Positions 1 through 9,560 are shown, counted from the stretch's first letter. The stretch is 64,000 bases of DNA from Acidobacteria bacterium UBA7540 (GCA_002478145.1 DLMI01000221.1:66807-130806), one strand, 5' to 3'. Made by a program: numbers and translations. Notes: a model not told the origin generated them from the sequence alone.

Positions 1-497
1 AGAATCATATCCTGACGACCAACACCAAGGTCCTGGGCGAGTTGGGCCATGGCTTGAGCAACAGATGAGAAGCGGTCGGCCCCCGGCCCCCCGGAAAGGA
101 CGAGCTTGCAACCGTTCAACACTTTGCTCATCCTGACGCCTTCGACAAGGCGCGGGATCGAACTCTCATCGAGTTGGATGGCAATGGGTCGGCCGGCCTC
201 ATGGGAAAAACCACCCCCAAGGACAACAATGAACTTCACCGCGCTCAATCCCACGGGGGCACGCGCTTCCGGCGCCGTGAAAAGCGCCGGATATCTGCTC
301 TCCAACGGTGTTAGAAGCATGATGGAAAAAAAGTGGCTGCTGAAAAGGAAGAGCAGCACTCCGGCGAGTGTAACCACTATTCTCCCGGTCTTCTGTTTTC
401 TCGTGAACCAAAGCAGCAGCAAACCGACCAAGAGGAGTTCAATGCACAAGGGGATGGGGAAAAGAAGGCGGGAGAATATCTTTTTGAGTACAAACAT
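1..497 (-). CDS. YdcF/ElyC-like (DUF218) membrane protein, partial
   Basis: The frame opens at ATG 497 and stays open to the left edge, so about 165 N-terminal residues are visible and the C-terminus is missing. It begins MFVLKKIFSRLLFPIPL and has two hydrophobic segments (about residues 8-27 and 36-58). LESRYPAL precedes the DUF218 core, which starts at about residue 89 with FIVVLGGG; VLSGGP lies at 133-138. This layout (two membrane segments, then DUF218 outside the membrane) is that of the YdcF/SanA/ElyC family, some members of which affect envelope carbohydrate metabolism. The substrate cannot be told. No neighbour in the same operon is visible. Confidence 0.8.
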   Translation of the reverse strand, partial: MFVLKKIFSRLLFPIPLCIELLLVGLLLLWFTRKQKTGRIVVTLAGVLLFLFSSHFFSIMLLTPLESRYPALFTAPEARAPVGLSAVKFIVVLGGGFSHEAGRPIAIQLDESSIPRLVEGVRMSKVLNGCKLVLSGGPGADRFSSVAQAMAQLAQDLGVGRQDMI

Positions 498-640
498 TCG
501 TTTTCCAACTCCGCTGATTCAGGTTTAAGAACCAGCCTATCCTATCATTCGCCCTTGTAGATGGCCAACGGTCGAGGAAGTGTGGACCAGGCGTGTGCGG
601 GAAAGGACGCAGAAAGACCTGCGATCCTCTCCGCCGGGAG

Positions 641-892
641 GGCGGGGCTTCAGCCCCGCCGAAAAAGCCAGCTCCAATTTTCTGTCCGTCTCGCGCCCCG
701 CGCAGTCCCGCGCCTGCGGGACTGCGCGGGGCGCGAGAGGCTGCAATAATCAGGAAGGTCACGTAACGGCGGGGCTAAAGCCCCGCCCTTCCCTTCCGTG
801 GTGAGAAATCCCCGCTAGCGGCATGCAACACACTATTGTTGACAATGGTTCCGTTTCGCCGTTTGTAGGGCTGGGGCAAGCCCTGGCCCTAC
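641..892. repeat. cluster of four GC-rich hairpins in the 498-1155 gap
   Basis: Two near-identical hairpins, GGCGGGGCT/AGCCCCGCC with a 2-nt loop, lie at 641-660 and 768-787. Between them at 691-736 are perfect 21-nt arms around a 4-nt loop (712-715), strong enough to act as a terminator or RNA-processing site. A weaker GTAGGGC/GCCCTAC pair spans 865-892. I see no gene in 498-1155 other than the TonB receptor leader. The same GC motif types recur elsewhere in the window, so they look like dispersed repeats rather than dedicated terminators. Confidence 0.75.
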
Positions 893-1155
893 GTCCATAT
901 TAGGACACAGCCTGTCGCCGCTTCCGCTTCACTCTGAGCCGCGCGTCGAATAGAATAGCGGATGGGCCGGGCAGTGCGGCCTTCGGTCGGAACCGAAGAC
1001 CAGCTTTTGATTGTCCCGCCGCGGCGGGGCAATCGAAAACCGGCAATTCGAAAATCCGCGAGATGCTGTCCTTAGCCAGATCCAAGTCAGGGTGCGGCGC
1101 TCGATGCTGCTACCGACTCCGAAGCGGGGAGATCCTATAGGGAATAACACTCGCA

Positions 1156-3594
1156 ATGGCTCTGTGCAACGCTAGTTCACGGTTGGCGATATTGATGTTG
1201 GCGCTCGCGGCGGCCAAAGCAACAGCGGCTGTTCAAGTGAAGGGCAGTATCATCGACGAAAATGGAGTCCCGGTAAGTGGCGTTGAGATTGTGGTGAAGT
1301 CTCCAGACGGAAGCGCTCAACACGCCTATTCGGACGACACCGGCCATTTTGAGGTTCTAGTTCCCACGCCGGGCGAGTACCTTGTAAGCCTCAGCAAGCC
1401 TGATTATTTCCGCCTTACTGACCAGCCTGTGCCATTGCAGGAAGGAAGCAACGAAGTCTCCTTTACCCTCAGCCACGAATTTGAGGTACACGAAAGTGTC
1501 GAGGTCCGTTCCTCGACGAAGCAAATCGAACCCTTGCAGACCGAGCACCGGGAGACTTTGGATGCCCAAGACATTCTGGATATTCCCGCCTACAGCACGC
1601 ATAATCTGGCAGCTTACTTACCAGCCATTGCAGGGGTAGTGCAGGACAACTCCGGGGCAATGCACGTGGCCGGAGGACGATCAGGGGATGCCGAGTATTT
1701 GCTGGACGGTTTCGAAATCGGTGATCCGGCAACGGGCCAACTGACCAGCCGGTTAGATGTAGACAGCGTGCGCGAAGTGCAGGTGGCGAGCGGGCGCTAT
1801 GGCGCGCAGTATGCCCACGCCGCCGGTGCAGTGATGGAACTCAACACGTATGTCGGCGACGACCGATGGAGATTCGGAACCACCGACTTCTTTCCGGCCG
1901 TCAATCTCCAGCAAGGTCTGCATCTTGGAAATTGGTACCCGCGATTCAACTTCTCGGGTCCGTTGCACAAGGGCCGGGCCTGGTTCTCCGACGGCATCAG
2001 CATTCAGCACAACTTCTCCCTGATTCAAGGACTGCCCCGCAACGCCAACACGCAACAGCAGTGGTCAGGGGACAATCTCTTCCGGGTCCAAATGAACCTG
2101 ACGCCAACCAACATTCTTCAAGGGAACTTCCTGTACAACGTGACGGCAGATTCCCATCTTGGTCTCAGCCTGTTTACTCCCCTTTCCACGACCACCGATT
2201 GGCACGCCCAGCGCACCTTTGTCTCCGCCAAGGACCAAGTTTTCTTTGGCAGGAACATGTTTGAACTGGGTGCGGCCATGGACGATAACACGGGCCATCT
2301 CGCGCCGCTCGGCTCCGAGCCGTACATCATCCAGCCTCTCACGGCTTCAGGCAATTACTTCGAGGGATTGCAACAGCGCAGCCACCGCCTGCAGTCCATC
2401 GGTCAACTGAGTCTTTCCTCCCTTCGCTGGCACGGCACCCACGAGGTGAAAGCGGGCTTCAACGCCGATGGGCTGGCTTTTTCGCAAGGGGCGGTGCGCA
2501 ATCCGATCGAGACGCTCCGCGCCGACAACACTTTGCTGCTTCGCACCACATTTAGCGGGACGCCCTATTATCGCGTCACCAATACGCAGTTGGGTTTTTA
2601 CCTGCAAGATACCTGGCGAGTCCTTCGCCCTCTGGTCGTGGCGATCGGAGGGAGAGCGGATTGGGATACCTTAGTGGGAAAGACGGTGCTCGGCCCGCGG
2701 CTGGCAGCCAATCTCCTGCCCTTCCGTGATGATCGGACCAAAATCTCAGTAGGCTGGGGAACCTACTACCGGCCGATCAACATGGCCCTTTGGGGTGAGG
2801 GGCTCGATCAAGAGCGAAGTGACACCCTTTATGACCAAACCGGGACGACGCCGGTCCTGGGCCCTGCGATTACGCAATTCTTGTTGCCCTCCAGCGGCCT
2901 TCGGCAGCCGCGCTTCAACACAAGCAGTGTCGAGTGGGAACAAAAGCTGGGGTCCAATACCTTCACGGGCATTACTCTCCTGCGCCGTGTGGAAGGCGAT
3001 GGATTCACTTATGAAGACATCCAACCCGCTCCCCCGGGAGGGCTGGGAGGGGTGTTTCTGTTTCAGGACCACCGGAGCGACCGCTATCGTTCCGGTGAGG
3101 TTTGGGCTCGCCACGTCTTTAAAAACAAGGCCGAGATCTATGGGGATTATACCCGCTCCAGCGCCCGCAGCAACGAAGCCCTGGATTACTCTCTCACAAC
3201 TCCCTATTTTGTTCCCCAGGCCCCAGGCCCTCTCTTGTGGGATGCGCCGAATCGCTTGATCTCCTGGGGGCGGTCTCCTGTTCCGGTTTGGGGCTTGTTC
3301 CTGACTTATCGGCTGGAATACCGGTCGGGTTTCCCGTTCGATGACGTAAATGAACAGCAGCAACTCATCGGCGCGCCAGGCCAATTCCGCTTCCCCAACT
3401 ATTTCGAGCTGGACGTTGGCCTGGAAAAGCGCTTCCGGTTCCACGGCAAGACGTGGGCTCTCCGCGCAAGCGCCATCAATGCCACCAACCACGACAATCC
3501 CAATGTGGTCAACACCCTTGTCAGTCCGTTCGCTTTCGCAGGGGGCCAGGGCAGAGCTTTCACAGGACGCCTTCGCTTGGTGGGAAGCAAATAG
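1156..3594 (+). CDS. TonB-dependent receptor with carboxypeptidase-regulatory-like N-terminus
   Basis: This 812-aa outer-membrane protein would import a ligand using TonB energy. A signal peptide (about residues 1-25, ending near ATAAV) leads into a carboxypeptidase-regulatory-like beta domain (about 27-105, VKGSIIDENGVPVSGVEI). A plug domain follows (about 125-230, with IPAYSTHNLAAYLPAIAGV and DSVREVQVASGRYGAQY), then an aromatic-rich beta-barrel to the C-terminus. This is the Oar-like architecture common in Acidobacteria, but shorter than the roughly 1000-1200 residues I expect for many of them. No TonB box is obvious. The gene appears monocistronic: hairpins follow at 3596-3633 and the next gene is over 300 bp away. 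The ligand is unknown. Confidence 0.85.
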   Translation: MALCNASSRLAILMLALAAAKATAAVQVKGSIIDENGVPVSGVEIVVKSPDGSAQHAYSDDTGHFEVLVPTPGEYLVSLSKPDYFRLTDQPVPLQEGSNEVSFTLSHEFEVHESVEVRSSTKQIEPLQTEHRETLDAQDILDIPAYSTHNLAAYLPAIAGVVQDNSGAMHVAGGRSGDAEYLLDGFEIGDPATGQLTSRLDVDSVREVQVASGRYGAQYAHAAGAVMELNTYVGDDRWRFGTTDFFPAVNLQQGLHLGNWYPRFNFSGPLHKGRAWFSDGISIQHNFSLIQGLPRNANTQQQWSGDNLFRVQMNLTPTNILQGNFLYNVTADSHLGLSLFTPLSTTTDWHAQRTFVSAKDQVFFGRNMFELGAAMDDNTGHLAPLGSEPYIIQPLTASGNYFEGLQQRSHRLQSIGQLSLSSLRWHGTHEVKAGFNADGLAFSQGAVRNPIETLRADNTLLLRTTFSGTPYYRVTNTQLGFYLQDTWRVLRPLVVAIGGRADWDTLVGKTVLGPRLAANLLPFRDDRTKISVGWGTYYRPINMALWGEGLDQERSDTLYDQTGTTPVLGPAITQFLLPSSGLRQPRFNTSSVEWEQKLGSNTFTGITLLRRVEGDGFTYEDIQPAPPGGLGGVFLFQDHRSDRYRSGEVWARHVFKNKAEIYGDYTRSSARSNEALDYSLTTPYFVPQAPGPLLWDAPNRLISWGRSPVPVWGLFLTYRLEYRSGFPFDDVNEQQQLIGAPGQFRFPNYFELDVGLEKRFRFHGKTWALRASAINATNHDNPNVVNTLVSPFAFAGGQGRAFTGRLRLVGSK

Positions 3595-3595
3595 A

Positions 3596-3633
3596 GGCGG
3601 CTTTATGCCGCCATTTGGCGAGATAAACTCGCC
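3596..3633. terminator. twin hairpins after the TonB receptor
   Basis: Two adjacent stems start right at the receptor stop codon: GGCGGC/GCCGCC (3596-3612, 5-nt loop) and GGCGAG/CTCGCC (3617-3633). There is no U-run, so intrinsic termination is uncertain; the pair may be another dispersed repeat. The rest of the 3595-3911 gap shows no convincing gene, although the next reading frame is open upstream of its chosen start. Confidence 0.45.
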
Positions 3634-3911
3634 GCTACAGTGCCCGGCAAACTTGTCCCGCGCATTAAATCATGTTCCAGTATAATTGCCAGGGCGCGAT
3701 GAGTTGGTTTGCACTGCCCCGCAGGCCGGAACTCGAAGTCCAGAACGATTCCGACGGGGGGAGGGCGACACCTCGACATCAGCCCGGCTTAGGGCGTCCC
3801 GTCTCGTGGACTCCGGGGTTTTCTCATATGAGCGCATGTATCGGGTTTTCATTCGGGTTCGGCGGGCTACGGCGCTGGCAGCACCGCGCCAAGCCTCACT
3901 CGCCTATCGCG

Positions 3912-4502
3912 ATGACCGTCGCCATTCTTACCCTCGCTTGCCTCGCCGGAGCCGTATGCCTCGTCGCCAAGGAGAAACCGCCCACTACCTACCAAATCCC
4001 CCTGCCGCCGAAGCCGGACTTCTCCGAAGTGGACTGGCTGGTGGGGGAATGGATCGGAAGCACCACTGACCGGACAGCCCCAGGTGAAATCCGGTTGTCC
4101 GTCAGCTATGAACTGGATAACCGAGTCATGCTCCTACGCGGGAAAGCATCTTTCCAGGCGACCAAAACTTCCCCGGCCATGAAAGAATCGTGGCTGGGCG
4201 TCCTCACCTCGGACCGGGGAGCAGCCGGCTTCTTGCTGCGCACGTTTTCCAGCACCGGTTTCATCACGCGATACCGGGTAACTGTTGAAGGGCCGGAAAC
4301 ACACATCAATCCAGAGGGAGGCGAGCAGCCTCCGCCGGGATGGCTCTTTCGCACGGTCATCAAGCGCACAGCCCCTAAGGAGTTTGTGGAGACAGTTCAG
4401 GCAGCACCACCCAACAAATCCTTTTTTGATTATTACACCGCCAAGTTGAGCCGCGTAACGTTGGAGGAGAAGGCGAAAACATCTCCAGCCACACCCCAAT
4501 AG
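3912..4502 (+). CDS. small exported protein, DUF1579-like beta protein
   Basis: I place the start at ATG 3912 because it begins a signal-peptide-like segment, MTVAILTLACLAGAVCLV. The frame is open further upstream (ATG 3828, 3672), but that extension is arginine-rich and looks non-coding. The 196-aa product carries DFSEVDWLVGEWIGST (about residues 35-50), the WLxGxW pattern seen at the start of DUF1579/lipocalin-like beta-barrel proteins. Alternating beta-strand-like stretches follow, then a Lys/Ala/Pro-rich tail. It is probably periplasmic or outer-membrane attached. Function unknown. It lies about 130 bp before the AsmA-type gene on the same strand. Confidence 0.65.
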   Translation: MTVAILTLACLAGAVCLVAKEKPPTTYQIPLPPKPDFSEVDWLVGEWIGSTTDRTAPGEIRLSVSYELDNRVMLLRGKASFQATKTSPAMKESWLGVLTSDRGAAGFLLRTFSSTGFITRYRVTVEGPETHINPEGGEQPPPGWLFRTVIKRTAPKEFVETVQAAPPNKSFFDYYTAKLSRVTLEEKAKTSPATPQ

Positions 4503-4633
4503 AGAGGCTTGGTGCAGAATTACAGGCCGCTGTATCCATTTCCAACGCCAGGCGAGGAGTGATTTCGGGCTCTCATCGAGATTGAAGAGGGCCCAGGAGG
4601 CACATTCGCCTTGGCAAATACAGGGGGAGTTCC

Positions 4634-6199
4634 ATGTCTACACGCAAGAAGGTCATCCTTGGCATCCTGATCTTCCTGGCCGTCACACTTGTTGCCCTTG
4701 TGGTCATAGTTCCCCTGCTCTTTGATGTGGACCGCTATCGCCCGCAGGTCGCATCGCTAATCGAAGAGCAGACGGGCAAGCCCGCTGAGATTGGGCATCT
4801 CGCTCTCACCGTCTTTCCAAGCCTTTCCATCCGCGTGGATGATTTCGCTCTCAAGAACCCCTCGGGATTCCCTCAGGGCTATTTCGTGAAGGCTCAACGG
4901 ATTTACGCCGTGGTTGACGCCGGTGGGCTTTGGGACCACCAAGTGGTCATCAAGTCGCTGGACCTGGACACGCCTGCAATCAGCCTGCTTTCCGACGCCA
5001 AGGGTAACTGGAACTTCCAGAGTAAGCCTTCTCCAGCCAGAGCCGACCCTGACCCGCCGGGGCAAAAGCCCTTGTTTACGCTGGGAGCCATCTCCAACGT
5101 CAATATCACCAAGGGCAAGCTAAGTGTCGCGAACCTTTTGCCCTCCGGGGGTTCGGGCCCGGTTTTCATCGAAGCGGACGGCGTTTCGAGCCAACTGCGG
5201 CAGGTCGACCTCAATGCCTTCACTGAATCTGCCTCAGTCCACCCCCATGCTGTCCCTGGTAAACCCGCAGCGGTTTCTGAAGCTGGTTGGCTTACGTCTG
5301 TCGCCTACGCCACCGACCAGAGTGGCAAGCTCGCGGCGGAGGGAACGCTCAAGATGGACTCTTTGCATGTCATGAATCTGGTCATGACCAATGTTAAATC
5401 CAAACTCCGTCTTTTCCCCAAACATGTCTTCTTGGACGGCCTGGACTTTAAATGGTATGACGGCCACGCCGCCGGGAACCTTTCCTTTTCGTTGGCGGGC
5501 CAGAACCCCCATTACAACACCGATGCGAAACTGGACGGCGTCAACCTGGCGAAGTTGCTGGATGCATTTCCGGATGCCCGTGGGAAAATGACCGGCACGC
5601 TCGAGGGAACTGTGAAACTTGATGGCGAAGTGAGCCACTCGCCCGACCCACTGGCGGGAATTCGCGGCTCCGGGCAAATGACCATCCGCCATGGGAAGTT
5701 GCCCAGTTTGCAGTTGGACAAGAATCTGCTGCAACTGGCCCAGCTCGCGAAGATGGGTCCGGCGTCCGGCGATCCTGGTTCCTTCTCCTCCATCGCCATG
5801 GATTTCACCATCGCAAACAACCGGATTAACACCACCAAAGCCACTATCGTTGGCAACGGAGTTGACGTGGACGCCTCCGGGAGCCTTGCTCTGGCCGGGG
5901 AGGGCAGCCTCCATTACCAAGGCGTGGCGAAAGTCGCCGCCAGCCAGAACGCCCTCACCAGTATTCTAGGAGGCATTTCAGGCGCAACTGTTGCCGGCGG
6001 CAAGATGGCTTTCCCCTTCAATCTAGTTGGGACATTGCGAAATCCCAAGTTCACACTGAAGTCAGGCGGCGCCGGCAGCGGGTTGGGCGCGATCACGGGA
6101 CCGGCGGCGGGCCAAAAGGGTGCTACGGGTCAACAACAGCAGCCTGCGAACGCTGTGCAAGGCATAACCGGGCTCCTTAAGAAGAAGAAAAACCCGTAG
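4634..6199 (+). CDS. AsmA family protein
   Basis: A 521-aa envelope protein. One N-terminal membrane anchor (about residues 7-30, ILGILIFLAVTLVALVVIV) is followed by the typical AsmA start, FDVDRYRPQVASLIEEQTGK, and by GHLALTVFPSLSIRVDDFAL. The long periplasmic part has the repetitive beta character of the family and an AsmA C-terminal region near LDGVNLAKLLDAF and GSGQMTIRHGKL. The C-terminus is low-complexity (Gln-rich, then KKKKNP). AsmA proteins are linked to outer-membrane assembly and lipid transport between membranes. ATG 4634 follows GGGGG about 9 nt upstream. Together with the preceding exported protein it may form a small envelope cluster. Confidence 0.85.
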   Translation: MSTRKKVILGILIFLAVTLVALVVIVPLLFDVDRYRPQVASLIEEQTGKPAEIGHLALTVFPSLSIRVDDFALKNPSGFPQGYFVKAQRIYAVVDAGGLWDHQVVIKSLDLDTPAISLLSDAKGNWNFQSKPSPARADPDPPGQKPLFTLGAISNVNITKGKLSVANLLPSGGSGPVFIEADGVSSQLRQVDLNAFTESASVHPHAVPGKPAAVSEAGWLTSVAYATDQSGKLAAEGTLKMDSLHVMNLVMTNVKSKLRLFPKHVFLDGLDFKWYDGHAAGNLSFSLAGQNPHYNTDAKLDGVNLAKLLDAFPDARGKMTGTLEGTVKLDGEVSHSPDPLAGIRGSGQMTIRHGKLPSLQLDKNLLQLAQLAKMGPASGDPGSFSSIAMDFTIANNRINTTKATIVGNGVDVDASGSLALAGEGSLHYQGVAKVAASQNALTSILGGISGATVAGGKMAFPFNLVGTLRNPKFTLKSGGAGSGLGAITGPAAGQKGATGQQQQPANAVQGITGLLKKKKNP

Positions 6200-6267
6200 A
6201 CCTTGATGAGCAGTGCTGTTTCGCAAGGCATGACCGGGTATCTGTATGCAAGGAGGAGGAGGACCCA

Positions 6268-7050
6268 ATGACAACCACTCGACCCCTGGGGCTGGTGACG
6301 GGGGCTTCGGCCGGTATTGGAGCTGCTTATGCGCGCCGGCTGGCCGCGCAAGGATACGACCTGCTCCTGGTGGCCCGGCGCGTGGCTCGCCTGGAGGAAT
6401 TGGCCGAAGAACTCACAAGCCGCCACCACGTGCGGGCCGAGCCTTTGCCCGCCGACCTCACGAGCGACGCCGACCTGAAAGCGGTCGAAGACCGAATCGC
6501 GCGCGAAGAGCATCTCGAATTTCTGCTCAACAACGCCGGGTTTGGCGCCAGCGGACGGTTCTACGAATCCCCGGTAGAAGTTCAGGACGCCATGCACCGG
6601 CTGCACGTGTTGGCCACCCTGCGCCTCTCCCACGCGGCGCTCCGCAAGATGACGGCGCGCGGCAAGGGCGCGGTGGTCAACGTGTCCTCGGTGGCGGCGT
6701 TCATCTGCCGGCCTGGCAGCCTCAGCTACTACGCCACCAAGGCGTGGGTCAACTGCTTCACCGAGGGGCTCTACCTGGAATTGAAGCAGGCCCGCTCGCC
6801 GGTGCGCGTGCAGGCGCTCTGCCCCGGATATACGGTGACGGAGTTTCACGACGTCATGGGATTCGACCGCAAACGTGTTCCCGCAAGCTGGTGGACTCCC
6901 GTCGAGCAGGTCGTGGACGCTTCCCTCGAGGGCCTCCAGCACGGCAAGCTGTTCGTGGTGCCCGGCTGGCGCTACAAGTTCTTCGTATGGCTGCTCCGGC
7001 TCATGCCACGTCCCCTGCTCCATGCCACAAGTTCGTGGGGTGGCGCGTAG
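6268..7050 (+). CDS. short-chain dehydrogenase/reductase (DltE-like)
   Basis: A 260-aa classical SDR. The NAD(P)-binding motif TGASAGIG is at residues 11-18, NNAG at about 88, the catalytic serine region NVSSVAAF at about 140, and the YxxxK pair at Tyr154 and Lys158. The family oxidises or reduces an alcohol/carbonyl with NAD(P). The closest general match by pattern is the DltE/YqjQ-like group; the substrate cannot be read from sequence. The C-terminus is hydrophobic (FFVWLLRLMPRPLL), suggesting membrane association. A purine-rich GGAGGAGGAGG lies just upstream of ATG 6268. The gene follows the AsmA gene by about 70 bp and could be cotranscribed. Confidence 0.85.
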   Translation: MTTTRPLGLVTGASAGIGAAYARRLAAQGYDLLLVARRVARLEELAEELTSRHHVRAEPLPADLTSDADLKAVEDRIAREEHLEFLLNNAGFGASGRFYESPVEVQDAMHRLHVLATLRLSHAALRKMTARGKGAVVNVSSVAAFICRPGSLSYYATKAWVNCFTEGLYLELKQARSPVRVQALCPGYTVTEFHDVMGFDRKRVPASWWTPVEQVVDASLEGLQHGKLFVVPGWRYKFFVWLLRLMPRPLLHATSSWGGA

Positions 7051-7135
7051 ATCGGGAGACGGAAGCGAGGCGAGACCGGGCGACTTTGGATTTCGGATGT
7101 GCGATTTTGGATTAGAGCGACGGTCTTTCTAACCA

Positions 7136-7254
7136 CCTTTGTTTTCAACAGCATTCCCGCTTTAAGCTGCTAAGTACCTTTGTTTTCAAGAACATTCCAG
7201 CTTCGGCCGCCAGTTTTCCACAGCGGTCCTTTGTTTTCATAGACATTCACGCTT
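7136..7254. repeat. three 27-bp direct repeats (iteron-like)
   Basis: Three copies start at 7136, 7177 and 7228 and share CCTTTGTTTTCA, two or three variable bases, then ACATTC or GCATTC and GCTT. The gaps are 14 and 24 bp, so spacing is irregular and spacer sizes do not fit CRISPR. The repeats sit in a 660-bp gap between a + strand gene and the 3' end of a - strand gene. No coding region is evident in 7051-7713, which also holds a run of TTTCTGC-type units at 7665-7710. They could be protein-binding sites or a remnant repeat family. Confidence 0.7.
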
Positions 7255-7713
7255 TGTTCGTTCAGATTTAAGTAACCTTTCTCAGTGGGCGACGGACAAT
7301 TTGGGCCAGTGCAGTCGGCACCTCCACTCGGACATCAGGTCCCGCCCTGCGAAGTAAAAGAAGGGAGTGTAGTACATCAGTGTCGTTGCTCATAACTGTA
7401 GGCTATCTTGACTTTCAAGTTTTGTCAACTGACAGGATGTCCGGTGAAAAAGTCTGCCAAGGCAGAGTTAGGAGTTCCTGTTTTTAGCAAGGTTAGAGCT
7501 CCCAACGGAAAAGGATCGACAAGAGACAACCGGGTGCACACTCCTGTGGTGAAGTATGGCTGGGTGGCGGCGACATTGTTTCCCCACGTCGTCGCCTCGT
7601 AGGGTGTTGCGCTCCCGATGCAAAAAGCGGGGCGCATACATGCAAGACAATGGATGCGCCACGTGCCTGCTGCTTTCTGCCTTCTACTTTCTGCTTTCTG
7701 CCTTCGAGACCCG

Positions 7714-9165
7714 CTACCACCCGCCGCGTGTTTCCAGCCGCGCGGTTTCTTCGCGAATCCGTTCCCAGGCTCGTTCCACGTGACGAAATTCGGTGTAGGT
7801 CTGGCCGACGCAGAAGCGGATGATATAACGCCCATCCAGCTTGGTGTGGGTCAAATAGAGATCGCCGCTTCGATTGAGGGAATCCAGCAACGCTTCGTTG
7901 AAGGCATCCCCCGCGCGGTGGCGAAAGCACACCAGGTTTAATGGAGCAGGGGCGGCCAGCTCAAATCGCCCGTCCTGTTGCACCCAGGAGGCAAACTCCT
8001 GGGCCAAGGCCACGTGGCGGCGAACGTGGTGACGCAAGCCCTCCACGCCGTAGTGCCGAATCACGAACCAGAGCTTCAACGACCGAAAGCGTCTCCCCAG
8101 CGGCACCTGCCAGTCTCGATAGTCGATGACCGCGCCCGACTCTGTGGCCTTGTTGCGGAGGTAATCCGGCAGAATGGATAAGGCCTCGATCAGCGCTTTC
8201 CGGTTGGCCACGTAGAAGCAGTCGCAATCGAAATTCGTGAACATCCACTTGTGAGGATTGAAGCAGTAGCTATCCGCCAGCTCCAGGCCCTCGTTGATGT
8301 ACCGGAATTCAGGGCAGAGCGCCGCCGTGCCGGACATGGCAGAATCAACGTGAAGCCAAATGCCTTGCTCCTTCGAGATCCGCCCGATTTCCGGCAAAGG
8401 GTCGAGGGCATTCGAGGAGGTGGTCCCCACGGTGGCGCAGACGATGCAGGGAATCTTCCCGGCTCGCCGGTCTTCGACGATTTGCCGCGCCAGAGCATCC
8501 GGGCGCATGGCCAATCGAGCGTCAGCATCAATGAGGCGCAGGTTCTCGTCGCCGAGTCCGGCGATCCTCACGGCTTTTTCGATGGAAGAGTGAGCCTGGG
8601 GAGAGGCATAGGCGACCAGTTTGCCTTGACAACCTCGCTTATTGCTGGTGTAGCCTGTGGAGCGCTCGCGGGCAGCCAAAATCGCGCAGAGCGAGGCGCT
8701 GGAAGCGCTGTCCTGAATAACGCCTCCGCCGGTTGATGTGGAAAGGAATTTCTCCGGCAAGCCCAGCATCTGGACAAGCCAGTCGAGCACGTGTGTTTCG
8801 AGTTCGGTGCAGGCCGGACTGGTAGCCCACAGCATGCCCTGAATTCCAAGCCCGGATGACAGCAGGTCGCCGAGGATCGCGGGAGCTGAAGCGTTGCAGG
8901 GAAAGAAGGCAAAAAAATTGGGCGACTGCCAGTGCGTTATGCCCGGCAGGATCAACTTTTCAACATCTCCCAGTAGGGCTGCGAAAGACTCGCCGCTCGC
9001 CGGAGGTTCCTGCGGGAGCAAGGCACGGATTTCACCCGGCTGTAATTGAGCCAACACCGGGAATGACTCGATGCGCTCATAATAATCAGCGATCCAGTCA
9101 ATGACCGCCCGGCCATTCCGGCGGAATTCCTCAGTGGTCATGTGGTAGCTTTTCTCGTTCGACAT
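7714..9165 (-). CDS. PLP-dependent aromatic amino acid decarboxylase-like protein
   Basis: A 483-aa group II decarboxylase, fold type I. Start ATG 9165 is preceded by GAGGAG at a proper distance; the longer open frame upstream is repeat-derived. The N-terminus MTTEEFRRNGRAVIDWIADYY is typical of the aromatic-L-amino-acid decarboxylase family. HWQSPNFFAFFP, the cofactor-contact region DSASSASLCAILAAR, HVDSAMSG, and the Schiff-base lysine in FNPHKWMF (about Lys306) are all present. The reaction is CO2 removal from Trp, Tyr, Phe or a related amino acid to give the amine; the exact substrate is unclear. Length matches the family. It appears monocistronic. Confidence 0.85.
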   Translation of the reverse strand: MSNEKSYHMTTEEFRRNGRAVIDWIADYYERIESFPVLAQLQPGEIRALLPQEPPASGESFAALLGDVEKLILPGITHWQSPNFFAFFPCNASAPAILGDLLSSGLGIQGMLWATSPACTELETHVLDWLVQMLGLPEKFLSTSTGGGVIQDSASSASLCAILAARERSTGYTSNKRGCQGKLVAYASPQAHSSIEKAVRIAGLGDENLRLIDADARLAMRPDALARQIVEDRRAGKIPCIVCATVGTTSSNALDPLPEIGRISKEQGIWLHVDSAMSGTAALCPEFRYINEGLELADSYCFNPHKWMFTNFDCDCFYVANRKALIEALSILPDYLRNKATESGAVIDYRDWQVPLGRRFRSLKLWFVIRHYGVEGLRHHVRRHVALAQEFASWVQQDGRFELAAPAPLNLVCFRHRAGDAFNEALLDSLNRSGDLYLTHTKLDGRYIIRFCVGQTYTEFRHVERAWERIREETARLETRGGW

Positions 9166-9227
9166 CCCTGTCTCCTCTTCGGCGCGGGAAGAATAGCTGT
9201 CCCTAGTCCCTGGTCCGTGGTCCGTAG

Positions 9228-9365
9228 TCATTTGACTTCTTCCTTGAAAGTCGCCGCCGCGTCGGCTGTCAACTTGCCGCTCAATCGCACTACCGTGGCG
9301 CATTCCGTGGTGTGGACATCCAGCTTCAAGCGGGAAGCAGGAACCTTAGAGGGATTCGGCGCCAT
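9228..9365 (-). pseudogene. STAS-domain protein remnant (N-terminal half only)
   Basis: ATG 9365 opens a 45-codon frame reading MAPNPSKVPASRLKLDV, then TVVRLSGKLTADAAATF and a stop at 9228-9230. The VRLSGKL pattern matches the first strands of anti-sigma-factor antagonist STAS domains (SpoIIAA-like), which are normally about 100 residues. The frame ends exactly where a degenerate heptad repeat (runs of GGACCAC, GGACTAG type) begins at about 9200-9230. I infer a gene whose 3' part was replaced by repeat DNA. It could still be expressed as a short peptide. Confidence 0.5.
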
Positions 9366-9560
9366 AGAAACTCCTGTTCAGATTCAGATCGCCACCTGTT
9401 GATTGTACCGCAGGTGGCGCGCCCACGCCGCTTTGGCATGTGAGTACCAGGAACCCCCCAGCGATTAACGCCTGCCACCTCCAATCAGCAATCTTCAATC
9501 GTCAATCCCGCTGGACCCTTTTGCTTTTCACCCTTTCTTCGGGCGATAATCGCTGCTGCC

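Noticed and set aside
106..528. 140-codon + strand frame at the left edge
   Set aside because: It is antisense to the YdcF-like gene, whose membrane and DUF218 motifs are clear on the minus strand.
2746..3492. 248-codon open frame antisense to the TonB receptor
   Set aside because: Shadow of the receptor barrel; no start signal and no protein-like pattern.
3672..3911. Upstream extension of the 3912-4502 gene
   Set aside because: The sequence is Arg/Pro-rich and precedes a clear signal peptide, so it is treated as non-coding.
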